A program made the position numbers and the translations under genes. A DNA stretch of 64,000 nt. Origin: Dipetalonema caudispina (Eukaryota > Nematoda > Chromadorea > Rhabditida > Onchocercidae). Below the pieces are notes generated by a model. The model was not told where the DNA came from and ran no database searches. It saw only the letters and a program-made list of their open reading frames with translations. The stretch is from positions 62,001 through 126,000 of the forward strand of contig JABVXV010000128.1 in NCBI GenBank assembly GCA_013365325.1, read 5' to 3'. Below, piece by piece: positions 51,188 through 64,000 of this stretch (positions within the stretch are counted from its first letter, which is position 1; every line of letters starts with the position of its first letter).

Positions 51188-52119
51188 TAGTTATTACCTG
51201 GAATTAGCTTACAAATTATTTTCTTTCATGACGATATAATTTTTGCAACAATACGAAAAAAATCACGTCACTTATTAGAAATAATATGTTCATTATAATG
51301 TTATAATATAGTAAATTCCCTATATATACGTTCCTTCTGACTTCACAGTGTTTGCAACAAATTCAATAGAGATAATCTACGATTTTCTCCGACATTTATA
51401 CTTTACTTTCCTTCTAATCTTGATATGAACAATGGAGTCAAATTTATCTACATCTATATCGATCAATAATATATAAGATGAATAAAAAGAAAGATAGCCT
51501 TTCTTGATATAATAGCAAAAGTGTAAAAAAAAATTTTATTTTACTATTTTTATAAGAGTAATTTGGAATCAAAATGTATAGCTACAATATGACGAATTAC
51601 GCAATAAACTTATAGATTGAATTTGCGTTTGAAACAATCGGACGAAGTAATAACTGGAGAAAAAGACTGGAATTTCGCTACTATAAGACAAATAAATGGC
51701 GCAATCTTAAGGTAACGATATAACAAACAAAGGCAATAGTTTTACGGGAATCAAACTTAAATTTATTTAAAAGAAATGACTGCTTCTTTCAAACTTCTTG
51801 ACTAAAGATAACATGTAATGTCAAAATGTAAGTAACATTAAAGGCCTTTGATATGTAAATAAAGTGGATATGCAAATAAAAGTATCACAATATTAATACA
51901 AGAATGCAAGATATGATATATTCGAACTTGAATTTTTCGTTGGATTTCGAGCATCTGACTATAGAAACTATTTGATTGCTCTTCATATTTCATGGTAGCT
52001 ATTCAAACGCTCCAAAATAAGGTTTATCTCTTGATATTCTGAGACTAAGAAGATAGTTGAAATGATGATAGGAAGAATCATTTCTCAGTAAAAATATTTC
52101 CAAGGTTGTCAATCCGATG
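51188..52119. other. intergenic stretch between DERA and PYROXD1
   Basis: 932 bp between the stop of DERA and the start of PYROXD1 on the same strand. The spacing is long for a nematode operon, but a spliced-leader acceptor just before PYROXD1 leaves that possible. No other gene seen. Confidence 0.45.
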
Positions 52120-55100
52120 TTATATTTTATCTAATTCGTTGATAATATCATCCAACAAACTGCTTGCCCCAATACGGAATAAGTTTGGTTCAAGCCATTC
52201 CGCGCCAAGAATTTCTTCCACCATAGCTTGATATCCCAAAGCTTCTAGCGTTGACTTAATGCCACCTGCTGCTTTGAAACCGACTTTCTTTCCTGAAAGT
52301 GCTTCAGCAAACGTTATATCAATTAATTTTATCTGACTGAAACATATTGAATTCTATTATAACATCTTTCCAAGCTACCTTGACTTGAATAAGAGAACTC
52401 GAGAATTCATTTCTTAGCTACAAAGTTCAAGGTTAACTCTCCAGTTGAGTTATAGTTATAATTAATTGGAAACAAATTTCTAAAAACTGGAAAAGTGAAA
52501 TAGGAAAAAGTAAATCATCTGTGATTAAGTATGAAAATAAGTTTCTTACAAACATATTCTTAAATTACAATAAACAAACTGAATGAAATGACCTGTAAGA
52601 GAGTAAAATTGTTTGATAGCTTGACACATGACATAAGCAGCTTCATACGTTGCATTCATTTTCTCTTTTCCCGTCGAAGTCTTAATAAAGTCACTACCTT
52701 AAAAAAACCAACACTAAAGCTACTATATGAAGTGAGTTACTATTTTCATTATCCAGAGTATGCACACAATCTAGCCAACAGAAGAATAGATCACCTAACT
52801 TACTAAGCAAACGCCTTATTTCTTAAATTGAATGAAGTATTAAACAAAATAAAAAGTCCTTCCTCGTAAAAAAAGATTTTACACTAAATTTTGGAATTAT
52901 AGAGATGCTCGAACGCTTCTAAAATCGCAGCATTTTATAGGAATGCATATTACTTGGTAATTTCAAGGCTTTCGGATCGTTATTATTCATATCTCAAACT
53001 CTTAAACATCCAATCCCAAATACTAGGAAATAAGCATGCAATATGACCAAATGCAAAAGAATGTATATTTGGATATAAGAAAGAAACAGTTATTTTTAAT
53101 TAAAACTTAATCTGAAGGGTGTCGATACAATTAAAATCTGTTTGGATGAGAGTAAAGTCATGAAAATATATATATATATATAGTCGTATACTAAAGGCAT
53201 ATGTTAGAATTACCTGCAAGCATTGCAGCCCAACTAGCACGATAGATGTTTGTACTATCCTTTAATTCGCCTGTCGCTAAGATTGTTTTCATGCAATTTG
53301 AACCACAACATGCCTTTAAAGCAGCAACTTCATTGTACACACCTGTAAATTGCAACTATTTATGAGTATAATCAAGCAATCTCCCGAAAAAGTTCATAAT
53401 CTTTTACCTCCGATCTATTACTCTACTCCATCAACTGGTTCAATTGATAGTCATTCCAAACTATGCGCAGCAGAAATTTGACAAATATGAAGCTGCTGAG
53501 CAGTTATGAAGTCCATTCAGTATTTAACTGACTAGCATAAAATTATCACCCAAAATGATAGATTATACAGGAAAAGATAAAATCAGAACTAAGAGATGCA
53601 AACAATATTTTTATCTTCAATTATTTCAAATTCAAAAGAATCATGTATAATACATAGTGATTTTCCAAAACCAAAACATTCGACCTAACAAATTGAGAAT
53701 GAGAAAACAGATATTTTTAGCTGATAAGATACATTTTAAAAATATTTGAAGCAGAATGCTAACTTATATATTTTGTTCGGATAAAACCTGTACTAATTAC
53801 AATTATATTGTTCTTTCATTTTTTCCTTGTGCTTATGCTTTGCAATGTTTATACAAAAGCATTACACAGTTTAAAGTTTGACTCGAATAAATCAGGGACA
53901 AATAAAATTCGATCCGGATTAATTTAGAATCTTTATGAAACTCCACCTGGAACGATCTAAATTGAGTTAATAAAATCTAAGATCTCTATTGAAAACAATA
54001 CACACGTTTCCAATCTTGTTCCACTGCAGCATCACGACTGATGACAATATCAATTTCATTAGCACCATCTTCCACTGCCAATTTCACTTCCAATATTTTA
54101 GATTCCAATCGATACTGTCCTGAGGGAAAACCCGCTGCCACTGAAACAACTTACTGATGTTGATAGGATTTTCAATTATCAGAATGATCAATATTATCCA
54201 TTATTAATGAAATTGATATAAACGAAGATATATGAACTGACGTTGTGTTACATACCTTCTCAGGGATATATATGCATATAGGCGTATTCGTAATATCAAA
54301 TGATAATTTGGAGCATAAAATGCTTCAAGATCTCATAAGCGATTATGTTTTACCTTGAAATATATGCAAACTTCAGATACCTGAACATATAGCTAACGAC
54401 TGCTGTTGGTCATACTTCGAGTGCAGGTAACGTTTAGCACCTGTAATTCTTGCTGGATAAGCACAAACGGCTGCACATTTCGTTTCCGGCTTCTCAAATG
54501 AATTTATTGAACTGTCAGTAACATGGGAATTCTATCTAACTTGATTCAAAAATTGAGTCACTAATGACTTGATAAGGTAAATTAATTTAAATAGCACTAG
54601 AAATTTGAGATTTAAGATCAACTTGTATGCTTAATAGCTTGGTGTTTACTGCAACAAACCCACTCTCTAAATCATATAAGAACCTTGGAAATTGAACTAT
54701 TAGTAAGCTTTCGCTGTGATAATATTTGCTTCAAGTCACATTACTCTCCTCTATACCGCACAATAGGAAGGATTCCAACTTCCTCACAATTAACGAACCG
54801 CAGAATACGGTAGGATAGCTTTATCAATCAGCCGTTCGATCACATTATCCGTATCATCGCTGTTTAGACTAGTTAAATCGATACATGAAATTAGTTTCAG
54901 TAATTGATCGTCCTGAAAACAGAAACAATGTCCTGGTATATCCTTATAACAATACTTTACCATAAACTTTAACCACTCATCCAGCATAATCTATTCTAAA
55001 TCATTTCTATCTGCTAAACAGATTAGCATCCGGTAAAGATTACAGTGTAATTCCATGAAATTCAATGTGACCCTCTGGTATCCCGGAATAAATAAGAGAT

Positions 55101-55442
55101 CACCGTGAAATTTCTACTTACAATAACTGATGACTTTTTCAGTTATTAGTTTCTTCATAAATTTCTTATTTCTTGTAATGTATCCAGTATGTAATACTTT
55201 CGAAATAATCATCAAATGATGATAAGAATAAATCGAAAACTAACAAAACTGTAAAGAAATGAATTCAAGCAATCATATGTTGATACATTTCTAATCAATC
55301 AATTTTAACTTACAACAACAATCATCGATTGAGCACGTTGCTTTACAGTATCGGTCATCTCTGCTATCATGGATCCCTTTAAAATATGTACATTCTGGGT
55401 TATGTTACTGAACTTTTCAGCATTGAAATCTTTTTCCATCAT
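52120..55442 (-). CDS. DERA: deoxyribose-phosphate aldolase
   Basis: Seven exons (minus): 55314-55442, 54799-54912, 54381-54492, 54006-54140, 53214-53342, 52593-52697, 52120-52292; they join in frame to 298 residues (human 318). DERA splits 2-deoxyribose-5-phosphate into glyceraldehyde-3-phosphate and acetaldehyde, the last step in using deoxynucleoside sugars, in the cytosol. The TIM-barrel landmarks are CIDLTSLNSDDT, AAVCAYPARI, VAAGFPSGQ, AVEDGANEIDIVI (catalytic Asp), MKTILATGELKD, DFIKTSTGKE with the Schiff-base Lys212, VGFKAAGGIK with the second catalytic Lys248, and LFRIGASSLL. Catalytic residues are all present. The start follows a TTTTAG acceptor by five bases, suggesting trans-splicing. 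About 14 residues of the human helix between IDLT... and AAVCVYP are absent; I used a TTTGAG acceptor there, because it alone keeps phase. Confidence 0.94.
53168..53182. repeat. short TA microsatellite in a DERA intron
   Basis: About seven TA units. A similar short TA run occurs at 59574-59590 in a Spen intron. Confidence 0.6.
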
Positions 55443-58400
55443 TGTTGCTAAAATTCATACATATATTTTCTATAAGCTTTATAAAATTACTAGTTTCTTA
55501 AACAGTTAAGACTAATTGATATTGCAAAAAAAAAAAAAAGATTATTACACAAAAACTGTCAATATTTCTGATATCAGATAATAATTGTATCCTTTCTATT
55601 AGGCCCATAAAGTTGATATCATTAATTGATTGAAATGATAGCATTTCCATGCTTATCGATAAATGAACCATAAAAAGATACAGCGAAAAAAAAAAAGAAA
55701 AAGTGGAAAAAAAAAAAGCAATCGAATGATTCGTTAGTATAGGGAAAGAAGGATATGGGAAATATAATAATAATGTTCAGTACAAACAAGCATCTGTCTT
55801 TACAAAGAAATAAAAAATAAAAATAATTATCTTACCTTTTAAATTACTGAATACTTCATTAATACTTCTAATATTTCAAAAGAAAAGTATTTAATTTATA
55901 TTCCTTTCGAAATTTTTAACTTTCTTTTTAGGTAAATTTTAAAAATTCAAATGTTTCAATTGGGTAATAAATATTAGAATCATAAATAGTAGCAATTTCA
56001 TGCTGCCAACATTAAGATTTTCTTTATCGGAAACAGTGAGAAAAAATATAATATTGGATTTATTCAACTGATGATTTTAAATTAATAAATGAAAGCAACT
56101 AATTGTTTCTAATTATTATCTAATTTAAGAGCAATAGTTTAATAAAAAATGAACAGTTATGATAATTATTATGGGAAAATTTAAGATTATTTACAAAAAT
56201 GTCATACTATTCCATTATCTTTTCAATTAAATTTGAATACAATGTTACAGAATAAAGAAAAACACAGTTAAACATGATTATAGTTACTGTCAACTGATAT
56301 TAGTATGCTATACCGAATTATTGTATTGAATGATCACTTTCACTTTTACTTCAAATATCGTTTGATGTGAATTCACAACTGATTAAACAGATAATTCATT
56401 AGTTCAAACTATAAGTTATATGAATGGAGCAATAAAAGATGACAAATTTATTGACTATTTTAAGTTAAACAATTATCCAATCCCAAAATAATTCGTAGAT
56501 GAAAGTGTGCCATACAACTTCTAAGCAGAAATTAATCCTCATAAAAGTGTTATATTTAAGCAATAAATAATCCCCGTTATCAATAAGCTATAACAGTTCT
56601 TGTTACTATCCAACACATTTGTTGTATGATATTGCTGCATGCCTTAAGACAAATGGTTACATTATTTTAAATTTATTTCCTTTGAAATATACAAAACAAA
56701 AAAAAGATGACGAGAATATGTAAGTAAACAATGCCAACAAAAAAAAAAAAAAAAAAAAAAGAAATTTCAATAATTTGTTACAATTCGTCCGTTCTTTTCA
56801 TTTTATGAAATTTCAAAAACAAAAATAAAGGGCTTCTTCAGTAATATACATACATAAACACTTGCTTTTTCATTGCAAACAAACAAATAAACTAACTAAC
56901 AAATACAGACAACAATCAGACATCTCAAAAATATTAGAAAGAAGCCACGAAGTACACAAACTTTACGATGGAATAAAATAAAAATTAAAAAGTTTATAAA
57001 TAATGAAAAGGACTAAACAGGGGAAAATCTTTGCAATCAAATATAACAACTAGCTAAAAATTACCGATTTCCAACCAGCTACAAACATTACATTAATTTG
57101 TTCCTGTTATAATTATTAAGTAAAACATCGTTTCTTTATCATTAATGATTCTCTATACATACGTATTCATCGTTTGAAATCAAATGGGTAATCAACAACA
57201 CATAGAGTACTTAACATGTTATCAAAAGAATCGGTCAAAAAGGTACACAGTGTATCGGAGAATGGGAGAACAAAAACCTACAGAAAGCAAATACATAAAC
57301 CTCAGGGAAGGAAATAATAATGCAAGAACAACAAAAAGAAATTTCTACATACTACATCCTAAATTTATCAAAAAAACTGCAGTGAATGATGCCTCCCTCA
57401 ATAATTAACCCCAAACAAGTATCGAATTTGTCGGTTAAATTCTGAAAAATCGGATGCTATCCCAGTTTACCTGTATAGGGCATTAATCAAACTGTTAAGC
57501 GTTGGATAAGACATCCAAAAGAATTCCTAGAAATGATTGCTTCTCTAATTCTGATCCATTTCAAACCATTTACAATTGCACTGATAGTATCAGTATATGT
57601 TTCTGGCACGCAGATACATATATAATGAGGATCCTCACTACATACCGTACTATAATTTAAAATATAGATTTTAAACCTTACCCTCATTCCAACAAGGGCG
57701 CTACTGTACTAAAAATAAGCTGACGGATAATTTATGAACTTCTTGTCTTTTCATTTTAGGTCATCTGTTTTGCAAAGCAATACAATTACTAGGGAGACAT
57801 AATCTTCCACACCAATTCCAATCTCTCTCTCCCCGAAATTTGATGCTCTTTCTGCTATCACTGAAAGTATGTACATGCACAATTTATGGAACCACAACAA
57901 TGCACAATTCAGTGGTCCATTTATAGATAGGATTGTCTTAGACTACATCTAACGCATATAGTTCTGCAGATGATTTTAGCATGAAACACTAGTCCTAATA
58001 ATTAGATCGAGAAGGTCCGAGAGATGCATATCAGTTAGTGTTTGCAATACCAGAACTAATAGAAAACAAGTAGCTGATCTTTATAAAAGACAACATATGC
58101 AGCGCTGATTCATTTTCAAAAACCATCCACAAATGGACCACACATGAGTCATCGGCACGTTTTATCAACGTACAACGGAATAGTAGTAGTAGCAGTACCG
58201 ATGGAATAATAAATTAACCAGTATTAAGAGAGAAAAGTCAACATACAAGTAGTTATACAACTGTACCTTTAGAAATGAACATATGGTTCAATCAACAGAA
58301 TAATAACATCAAGATAGTAGTATTAAGAGTGCTAAAAGTAGCAACAAGGGTTTTAACCGTAGGAAGCAAATTCCAGCGCCGGAAGAAAAAAAAAGCTTAA

Positions 58401-59092
58401 TAAAGGAAAGGAAACAAAACAAGGAAACCAGTGCAGGATGCGGTGAAAAAGTACCAAGACATATACTGAAGGAAAGTATATGTCTTGGTACTTTTAACCG
58501 TCCATGAATCTTTTCCAGCATCATTTGAAACCAAAAGTGAAGAAAAAAAACTCCCCAGAGTGGTTGTAAGGGAACATGTAGATCAGCACTATGCAAAAAT
58601 ATTGCTTACTGCGTCAATGGTCACGAGCATAGAAATGGGCGAAAGTAAGCGTATTACTAATTTGACAATATTAAGACTACATACAGAGCTATGCTTGGTT
58701 AACTAACATTATTCAGTTTTCCTCTCCATATATGTAGCCGAAAAATCCTCAAAAAAGTCAGTCTCTTACTTCCCCTATCTATACCATAATATTACACGAT
58801 TGACTCAGCAAACAATCTTTTATAGAAACAAAAAATTTTTTAAATTTCCCAGATGAACATGAACTGAAACCAAACGGAAACAAACTTCCACACGGTCGAA
58901 ATAAAGAAAAACATTTTTCCCGAAATGAAACACTGAACGAATTACAGTATACATCTGAGATCAACATACCATAAACTTCTTCGTTTCTCCAACAAATTTC
59001 CATCTCAACACTTTCTCATTTATCAGGACATCCTCGAAGGTACCGCCTCTTCAAGACATTTGTATTTTGAGGACTACCCTTATTTCAGAGGA
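55443..59092. other. 3.6 kb stretch after the Spen-family gene
   Basis: Much of it may be a long 3' UTR of the Spen-family gene, which is common in that family (inference). No recognisable exon. It carries A/T homopolymers (for example poly-A near 56740-56760) and the perfect hairpin at 58447-58495. Confidence 0.45.
58447..58495. repeat. perfect 20-bp inverted repeat, 9-nt loop
   Basis: Left arm 58447-58466, loop TGAAGGAAA 58467-58475, right arm 58476-58495; all 20 positions are complementary. It lies about 600 bp after the Spen stop codon on the transcribed strand, so the RNA of a long 3' UTR could form the stem. Confidence 0.9.
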
Positions 59093-62000
59093 CTAATTAG
59101 CAGATGTAATGACGACGAATAAATAGCTAGCTTTTTGTTGCCTGAATATTTCCAGCAAATCCGGACTATTCTTCTGCAGGAATGCTGATGCAAAATCACA
59201 TGGTGGAAAGATGTGCACGATGGTATTAGGTGTCGGATTCTGCTGAAACAGTTGAAGTATTACAACTATAGACATATTACGCATATAATTTGGTATAAAG
59301 CTAACAAAACAATCTTTACACCACAACGATTAAGTATATCGGTCATTTGCTCAAATATGGGAACCACTCGTAAGAAATAACAGGACCTTGCACTGATCCA
59401 CCATTAAAAGTAATCAACGCTAGAAAATAAGAGGCAGAACCAAAAATTAGAATTGGGAAACTTGTACTTGAAGATCTAAACTGCACACTTTCCTGACCCA
59501 TAAAACAAAAGAAATATGACAGTTACGAAAACCTAAATAAATAAATAAATTAAATACATAAATAAATAAACATATATATATATATATATATTCCCGAACC
59601 GATATCCTTGATCATATAAATAGAGAAAAACATTGACCAACAGTAATAAACGAAAACAAGTAAAACCCATCAAAATTATTTAAAAATTCTACCTCATTGC
59701 CAACATTGCATATTCCAGCAGCTTGTTTCGACTCCAAATAATCAACAAAACGTTCTTTAAGAAGTTCAGATTGATTTTTTATATCCTCTTTGCTTGGACC
59801 ACATGAAAGACAAATCAACGCAATGTACGAATGCTCATCCATCATTTTACATTGGACACCTAGAACAGAAAGCTATCTTGCTCCAGGCAAAAATCAAGAC
59901 GAAGCTCGAAGAACAAATATGAAAAAGACTTTTATTTAACCTTGCTTGCACCTCCTTTTATTTGATTTGACATTTAGGAGAAAATTTAGACGCTTTTCTG
60001 CGAAAAGAGATTACGGAATTGAATGATAAATTGAACTACACCGCCATGAAATTGGTCGCCAAGAAGTACAAATGTTGGTCTACCATATAGTTCGAAGGGA
60101 AGAACTAAAAACGTGTATGTGGTGATGCACCCTCACCAGACAATAACCAATTTTCCACAGACTGATAAAATTTGAAACACTTCAATTTAAATAAATGAAA
60201 AGCATACTTTCAAGTTGACCCGCTTCCATACGCATTCGTTGGTTAATTCTTATTAATGGCATATGATTTGATGTTGTTGTAAACTGATCTAACGATCGTT
60301 TGCACATTTCGGCATTACCGCCAACCTGTAGAAATCCATTTATCACTACCTGTTCGTATGATATGTGAAGCTTCGGTCAACTCAACTATCACTTCACCAA
60401 CCAAGGTTCGGTGAAATCATCTGAATTACTACCACCACGCACACATCTATGCCATCTCTCAAACAGTCAACACCAAGGCACAACGAAAGTGGGGCTTCTT
60501 AACATACTATAATCTTACCATACTCTTTATTCACTCAAAAGTTTGTCGCTGCTTGCAACAAAAGTACTGGATTCAAAGGATGGTAAACAACTATTTGCCA
60601 ATGACGATTATCAAGACAGATTATATAATCTAGCCTAAAACTAGTTACCTTATGCATCTGCACACGAGTTTCGTTTGTTTTCAGTGCAATTATCCCTTGC
60701 CACATGACCGGATACCGCTGTAAATAAGTAAAATAGATGGGATATTATTCACAGATAAGATTATAGAATGATAACAAATAATTGGATAGAATCCTTTTTT
60801 CCTTTTTTTGTCTTTTGTATGAAATCTGATTGCTTCATTTATTCTCACGTTGAAGCGGAAATAACAAAATCAACACGAAATGTACTACACAATAATTACA
60901 GAAAATCAAAAAGATATCACCTACAGACCCGCTATAACTAGGTTTTTCTAATTACTTATAGCTTAATTAGTATTTGGATTAGAAGCTTGATAACTGAAAT
61001 CACGATCAACAACACTGTATAATGTGCAGTCAGGTATTAAACGTATAATCCATCTGTTTATAGATGATCAAACATCGGACAGTCTACAAAAGGTAACCAA
61101 CATAATGAACTGAGCTAGAAAGCAGAACAACACTACAGCAATAATTTCAATTTCGTAATCGAACAATAAAATGTCAAAAGCAGAAGAGAAACCGAGCATT
61201 ATTAACTTACGGCGATGACCGATGCAACCGGCGCACCAGCGTAAGTCTTTACTTGCTGCTGCTGCTGCGATTGCTGTTGTGGTAGCTTCTGCTTCAGCGA
61301 TTGTTTAGCATCTTGCTGACGTTGTCCGACTCCAACATGATATATTCCCGGTTGACCAGTCATCTGTAATCGCAATTCTCTGGTTATTCACAATGAAACT
61401 TGATCCAAACTTTTAAGAACCACAAAGTTATATTGTTTTCAAGGCAGTTAAGTTTTCAAATCAGCAAAAATGGTTACTGTTTCTTTAAAGTCTCTAATCG
61501 GTGTTTTTTGAAATAAGTTGCAGTAAATAACAATTAAATGTACCGGTTGTGTAGAGAGTAATGATGATTCACACGAAATCGGAAAAGCACCAGTGGCAGC
61601 ACCGTAGAGAGAATTCAGCTGTTGAGCCGCAATATTAGCTTGCTGCGGTGAGCAAAGTGTAGCTGTTGGTGAAGACTGCTGGTACAAGTTAGACGTCAGA
61701 TACTGTTGCTGTTGTTGTTGTTGTTGATGATGAAGATCCTAAACAAACAAAAGAATTTCGAATGAATTTGATACTAACTTGAGAAAAAATGCTTTTGAAA
61801 TTACAACTGATGAAAGAAACCGTCAAAAATTTTCCATTTCTTTTTCTTTTTACTCGAAGAGATGATCCTCCAGTGTTTTTTTAGCATGAGCAATATTATA
61901 ACAACATGATCAACAGATCACTGACGAGAAAGGTATGGTATTAACAGGTGACAAATAAATTTGCTTTCGTATGATGGAATCATGCTGCTTTCTGTAATCC

Positions 62001-64000
62001 AAAGGTGAAGCGTTGCACTGAACGATCGCAGATGGAAACAAGCTGCAGCCCAGCCCAATAAACTGAACCCCACCCAGTCTTCAACTTCTTGGAGTGAAAT
62101 CGTTGCTAGTGAAAAGATCAAGTAACTTATTTGACTAAATCAAACAAAGTCGCACTATTTCATGCATCAAAGCAAAAAATGTACGATGTAATATATACAT
62201 GTTCTAGAAGCAGTATGCTTAACTTACTGAAAAACAAAGAAATTGGGCTAAGCTAACCGCTAGATGCGGCTGCTGTTGTTGCTGTCGTTGGGTATCCTGC
62301 CGTACAGTACCAGGCAGTACACCTGCCGCTGCAACGGCGACTGCTGCTGCTGCTGTTGGATTGTTCGGAGCTCCTGAATAACCACCTGGACCATATGCTC
62401 CGGCTGCTGCGGCTACGTTCCCACCACCATATGCACTTGTTGCTGCCGCCGCTGCAAATTAAAACACCAGTGATCGGAACATCGCTGCTATCTAATGTTT
62501 TTAAATCGAAGTGTCAAATTCAAATGCTGTAATAAGTAAAGCGCAACGATTTGAAGTTAACCTCTAACTCATCACTTTCAAGGTATAAATACTCATTTAT
62601 TTACGTTATCTACAATAACGTTGCCAGCCTACGAAATCTAGAGAACCATTTTTTAAATAAGTTAACGCATCCGCTATGGAAATATCCATGTCGAGCACAT
62701 ACCTTGGAAGGTATTGAAGAGTGTTGAACGATACATTTGCTGTAAATATTGCTGTTGCATTTGGGTAAATGGTGAAGTGGTGCCTGGTAAACCAATTGCA
62801 AATGCAACCGCTTGTTGAGCAGTCGGCGAAAGTTGTTGCTGCTGCTGATGTTGCATTGCACGATTTGCTTGATGTGCAACATTAGCCGATGCACTCGACA
62901 AACTAGCTTGCAAATTTGCTGCAGTTGCATTGGAAGGCGTAGCTCCAGCACGTCCCATTAACGGTGCAGCAAGAGATGATGGATTAGGACAATTCTGACG
63001 CACTTCTGTGGAAACTTTCACCTGTTGTTGCTGCTGAGTTATTTGATTCTAAAGTATGTAATCTAAACTATATATAGGCTAATGAAACGATCTCACACAA
63101 CCTTAAATTAGAGAATGGTTTGTCAAGCACGATGATGCATACTCCAGAAGTTTCAACGAAATACTTTCCCCAATCAAGCAGATGGTCTAACAAAGAAAGG
63201 ATTATATAAATCTAATGTAATAGAAACAAATGGAGAAGAACGGCATGAAAAGCTGTTGATTAAAACTACCTGCTGCTGGTGCTGTGGTTGTGCTGTCCCA
63301 GTTGTTGGTTTCTTCGGTAGATTAGCATATAAATCATATGGATTGCTACTGATCGATTCTTGCAGCGGAGCTGTTGATAAACCCATTTGTTTGTTTAAAT
63401 CCAGCTGCCGGGATGCGGCAGCTACAGTCTGTGCAGCTACGGCTGCAGCAGCACTACATGTAGGAGTCATCATAGGTGAACCGTAATTTATCGATTGCTG
63501 CTGCTGCAGGTGTGACTGAGTTACCAACTGGGTCGTTTGTTGTTGAGATGGCGCTGCTTGCACAACCTGCTGGCGCACATCGGACAACTGCGATACAGCA
63601 TGTACAGCACCGGCACTTACTGCACTAGTAATATTTTGCATATTATCCGGAGTTTGCTGTTGCTGCAGAAGCAAATGCTGCTGTTGTTGTTGCTGAAGCG
63701 ACATTTGAGGCGAAGCAAAGCTGGCTGTACCAGCTTGCTGAACAGTATTCCTACCTGGATAATATGATGGTAAATTGCCTGTTGTGACACTCTTTGACTG
63801 TAACGGATGTGGTTGCTGCTGCTGCTGCTGCGGTATCGCAGTAGTTCCCTGCATCCGCTGCTCGATCGGTGGTAAATGATGTGGTTGCAAATATGCCGTT
63901 TCAGGACCTTTCATAATCTGTGACTGTTGATAAGCAGCCAGACGACTACCCTGTTGTTGTTGTTGCATTACAGCCTGACCCATGTGCTGCTGTTGTTGTG
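59093..64000 (-). CDS. SPEN: Spen/SHARP-family corepressor (DIN-1-like), C-terminal part
   Basis: Partial: the gene runs off the right edge, so its 5' end and any RRM domains are not seen. Exons (minus): 63270 to beyond 64000, 62703-63048, 62258-62451, 61544-61738, 61211-61363, 60649-60717, 60208-60325, 59693-59859, 59093-59242; all phases agree, about 640 codons in the window. The first four exons encode a Gln-rich, Ala-rich disordered region. The last four encode a SPOC domain of about 165 residues: RYPVMWQGIIALKTNETRVQ, CKRSLDQF, LIRINQRMRMEAGQLE, LKERFVDYLESKQAAGI and FPPCDFASAFL, ending in YLFVVITSAN. SPOC domains bind phosphoserine peptides of SMRT/NCoR or RNA polymerase II CTD. In C. 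elegans DIN-1 is a corepressor partner of the nuclear receptor DAF-12. Poly-Q is coded by CAA/CAG mixtures. The acceptor and donor of each exon are canonical. Confidence 0.92.

Noticed and set aside
62610..62951. Minus-strand open frame of 113 codons
   Set aside because: Shadow of the Gln-rich Spen exon at 62703-63048, whose own frame splices correctly on both sides.

Overview
This window reads as nuclear DNA of a parasitic-type nematode, most likely a spirurid or filarial worm. That is an inference: the DNA is strongly AT-rich, genes are cut into many small exons by introns of about 50-1500 bp with TTTCAG-type acceptors, and several genes carry a splice acceptor 0-30 bp before the first ATG, as expected for spliced-leader trans-splicing. 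The proteins are metazoan. I saw no bacterial operon, phage, IS element or CRISPR array. Gene models were built by hand from splice sites, reading-phase continuity and family homology; every multi-exon model below closes in frame.

Left part (1-17.9 kb): an HSP40 co-chaperone (DNAJB1/4/5 type, +) lies downstream of a six-unit heat-shock element. Next come a secreted papain-family cysteine protease (-) and a large glutaminase with ankyrin repeats (-). A gene-poor 4 kb follows.

Middle part (22-45.2 kb): coatomer zeta (+), ORC2 (+, with a tRNA-Asn gene in its first intron) and an unrecognised single-pass membrane protein (+). They are followed by the U5 snRNP assembly factor AAR2 (-) and an unrecognised secreted protein (+). 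The last two are divergently transcribed from a short interval holding a canonical G-quadruplex motif. A long ATT microsatellite and a second, identical tRNA-Asn follow.

Right part (47.8-64 kb): PYROXD1 (-), deoxyribose-phosphate aldolase DERA (-) and the 3' end of a Spen/SHARP-family corepressor (DIN-1-like, -) with its C-terminal SPOC domain and glutamine-rich stretches. The 5' end of the last gene is beyond the window.

The genes do not form one pathway; most are housekeeping (chaperone, secretion, replication, splicing, redox, nucleotide salvage). The parts least explained by known families are the secreted protein at 40.4-45.2 kb, the membrane protein at 32.6-35.7 kb, the divergent active site of the cysteine protease, and two perfect hairpins in intergenic DNA.
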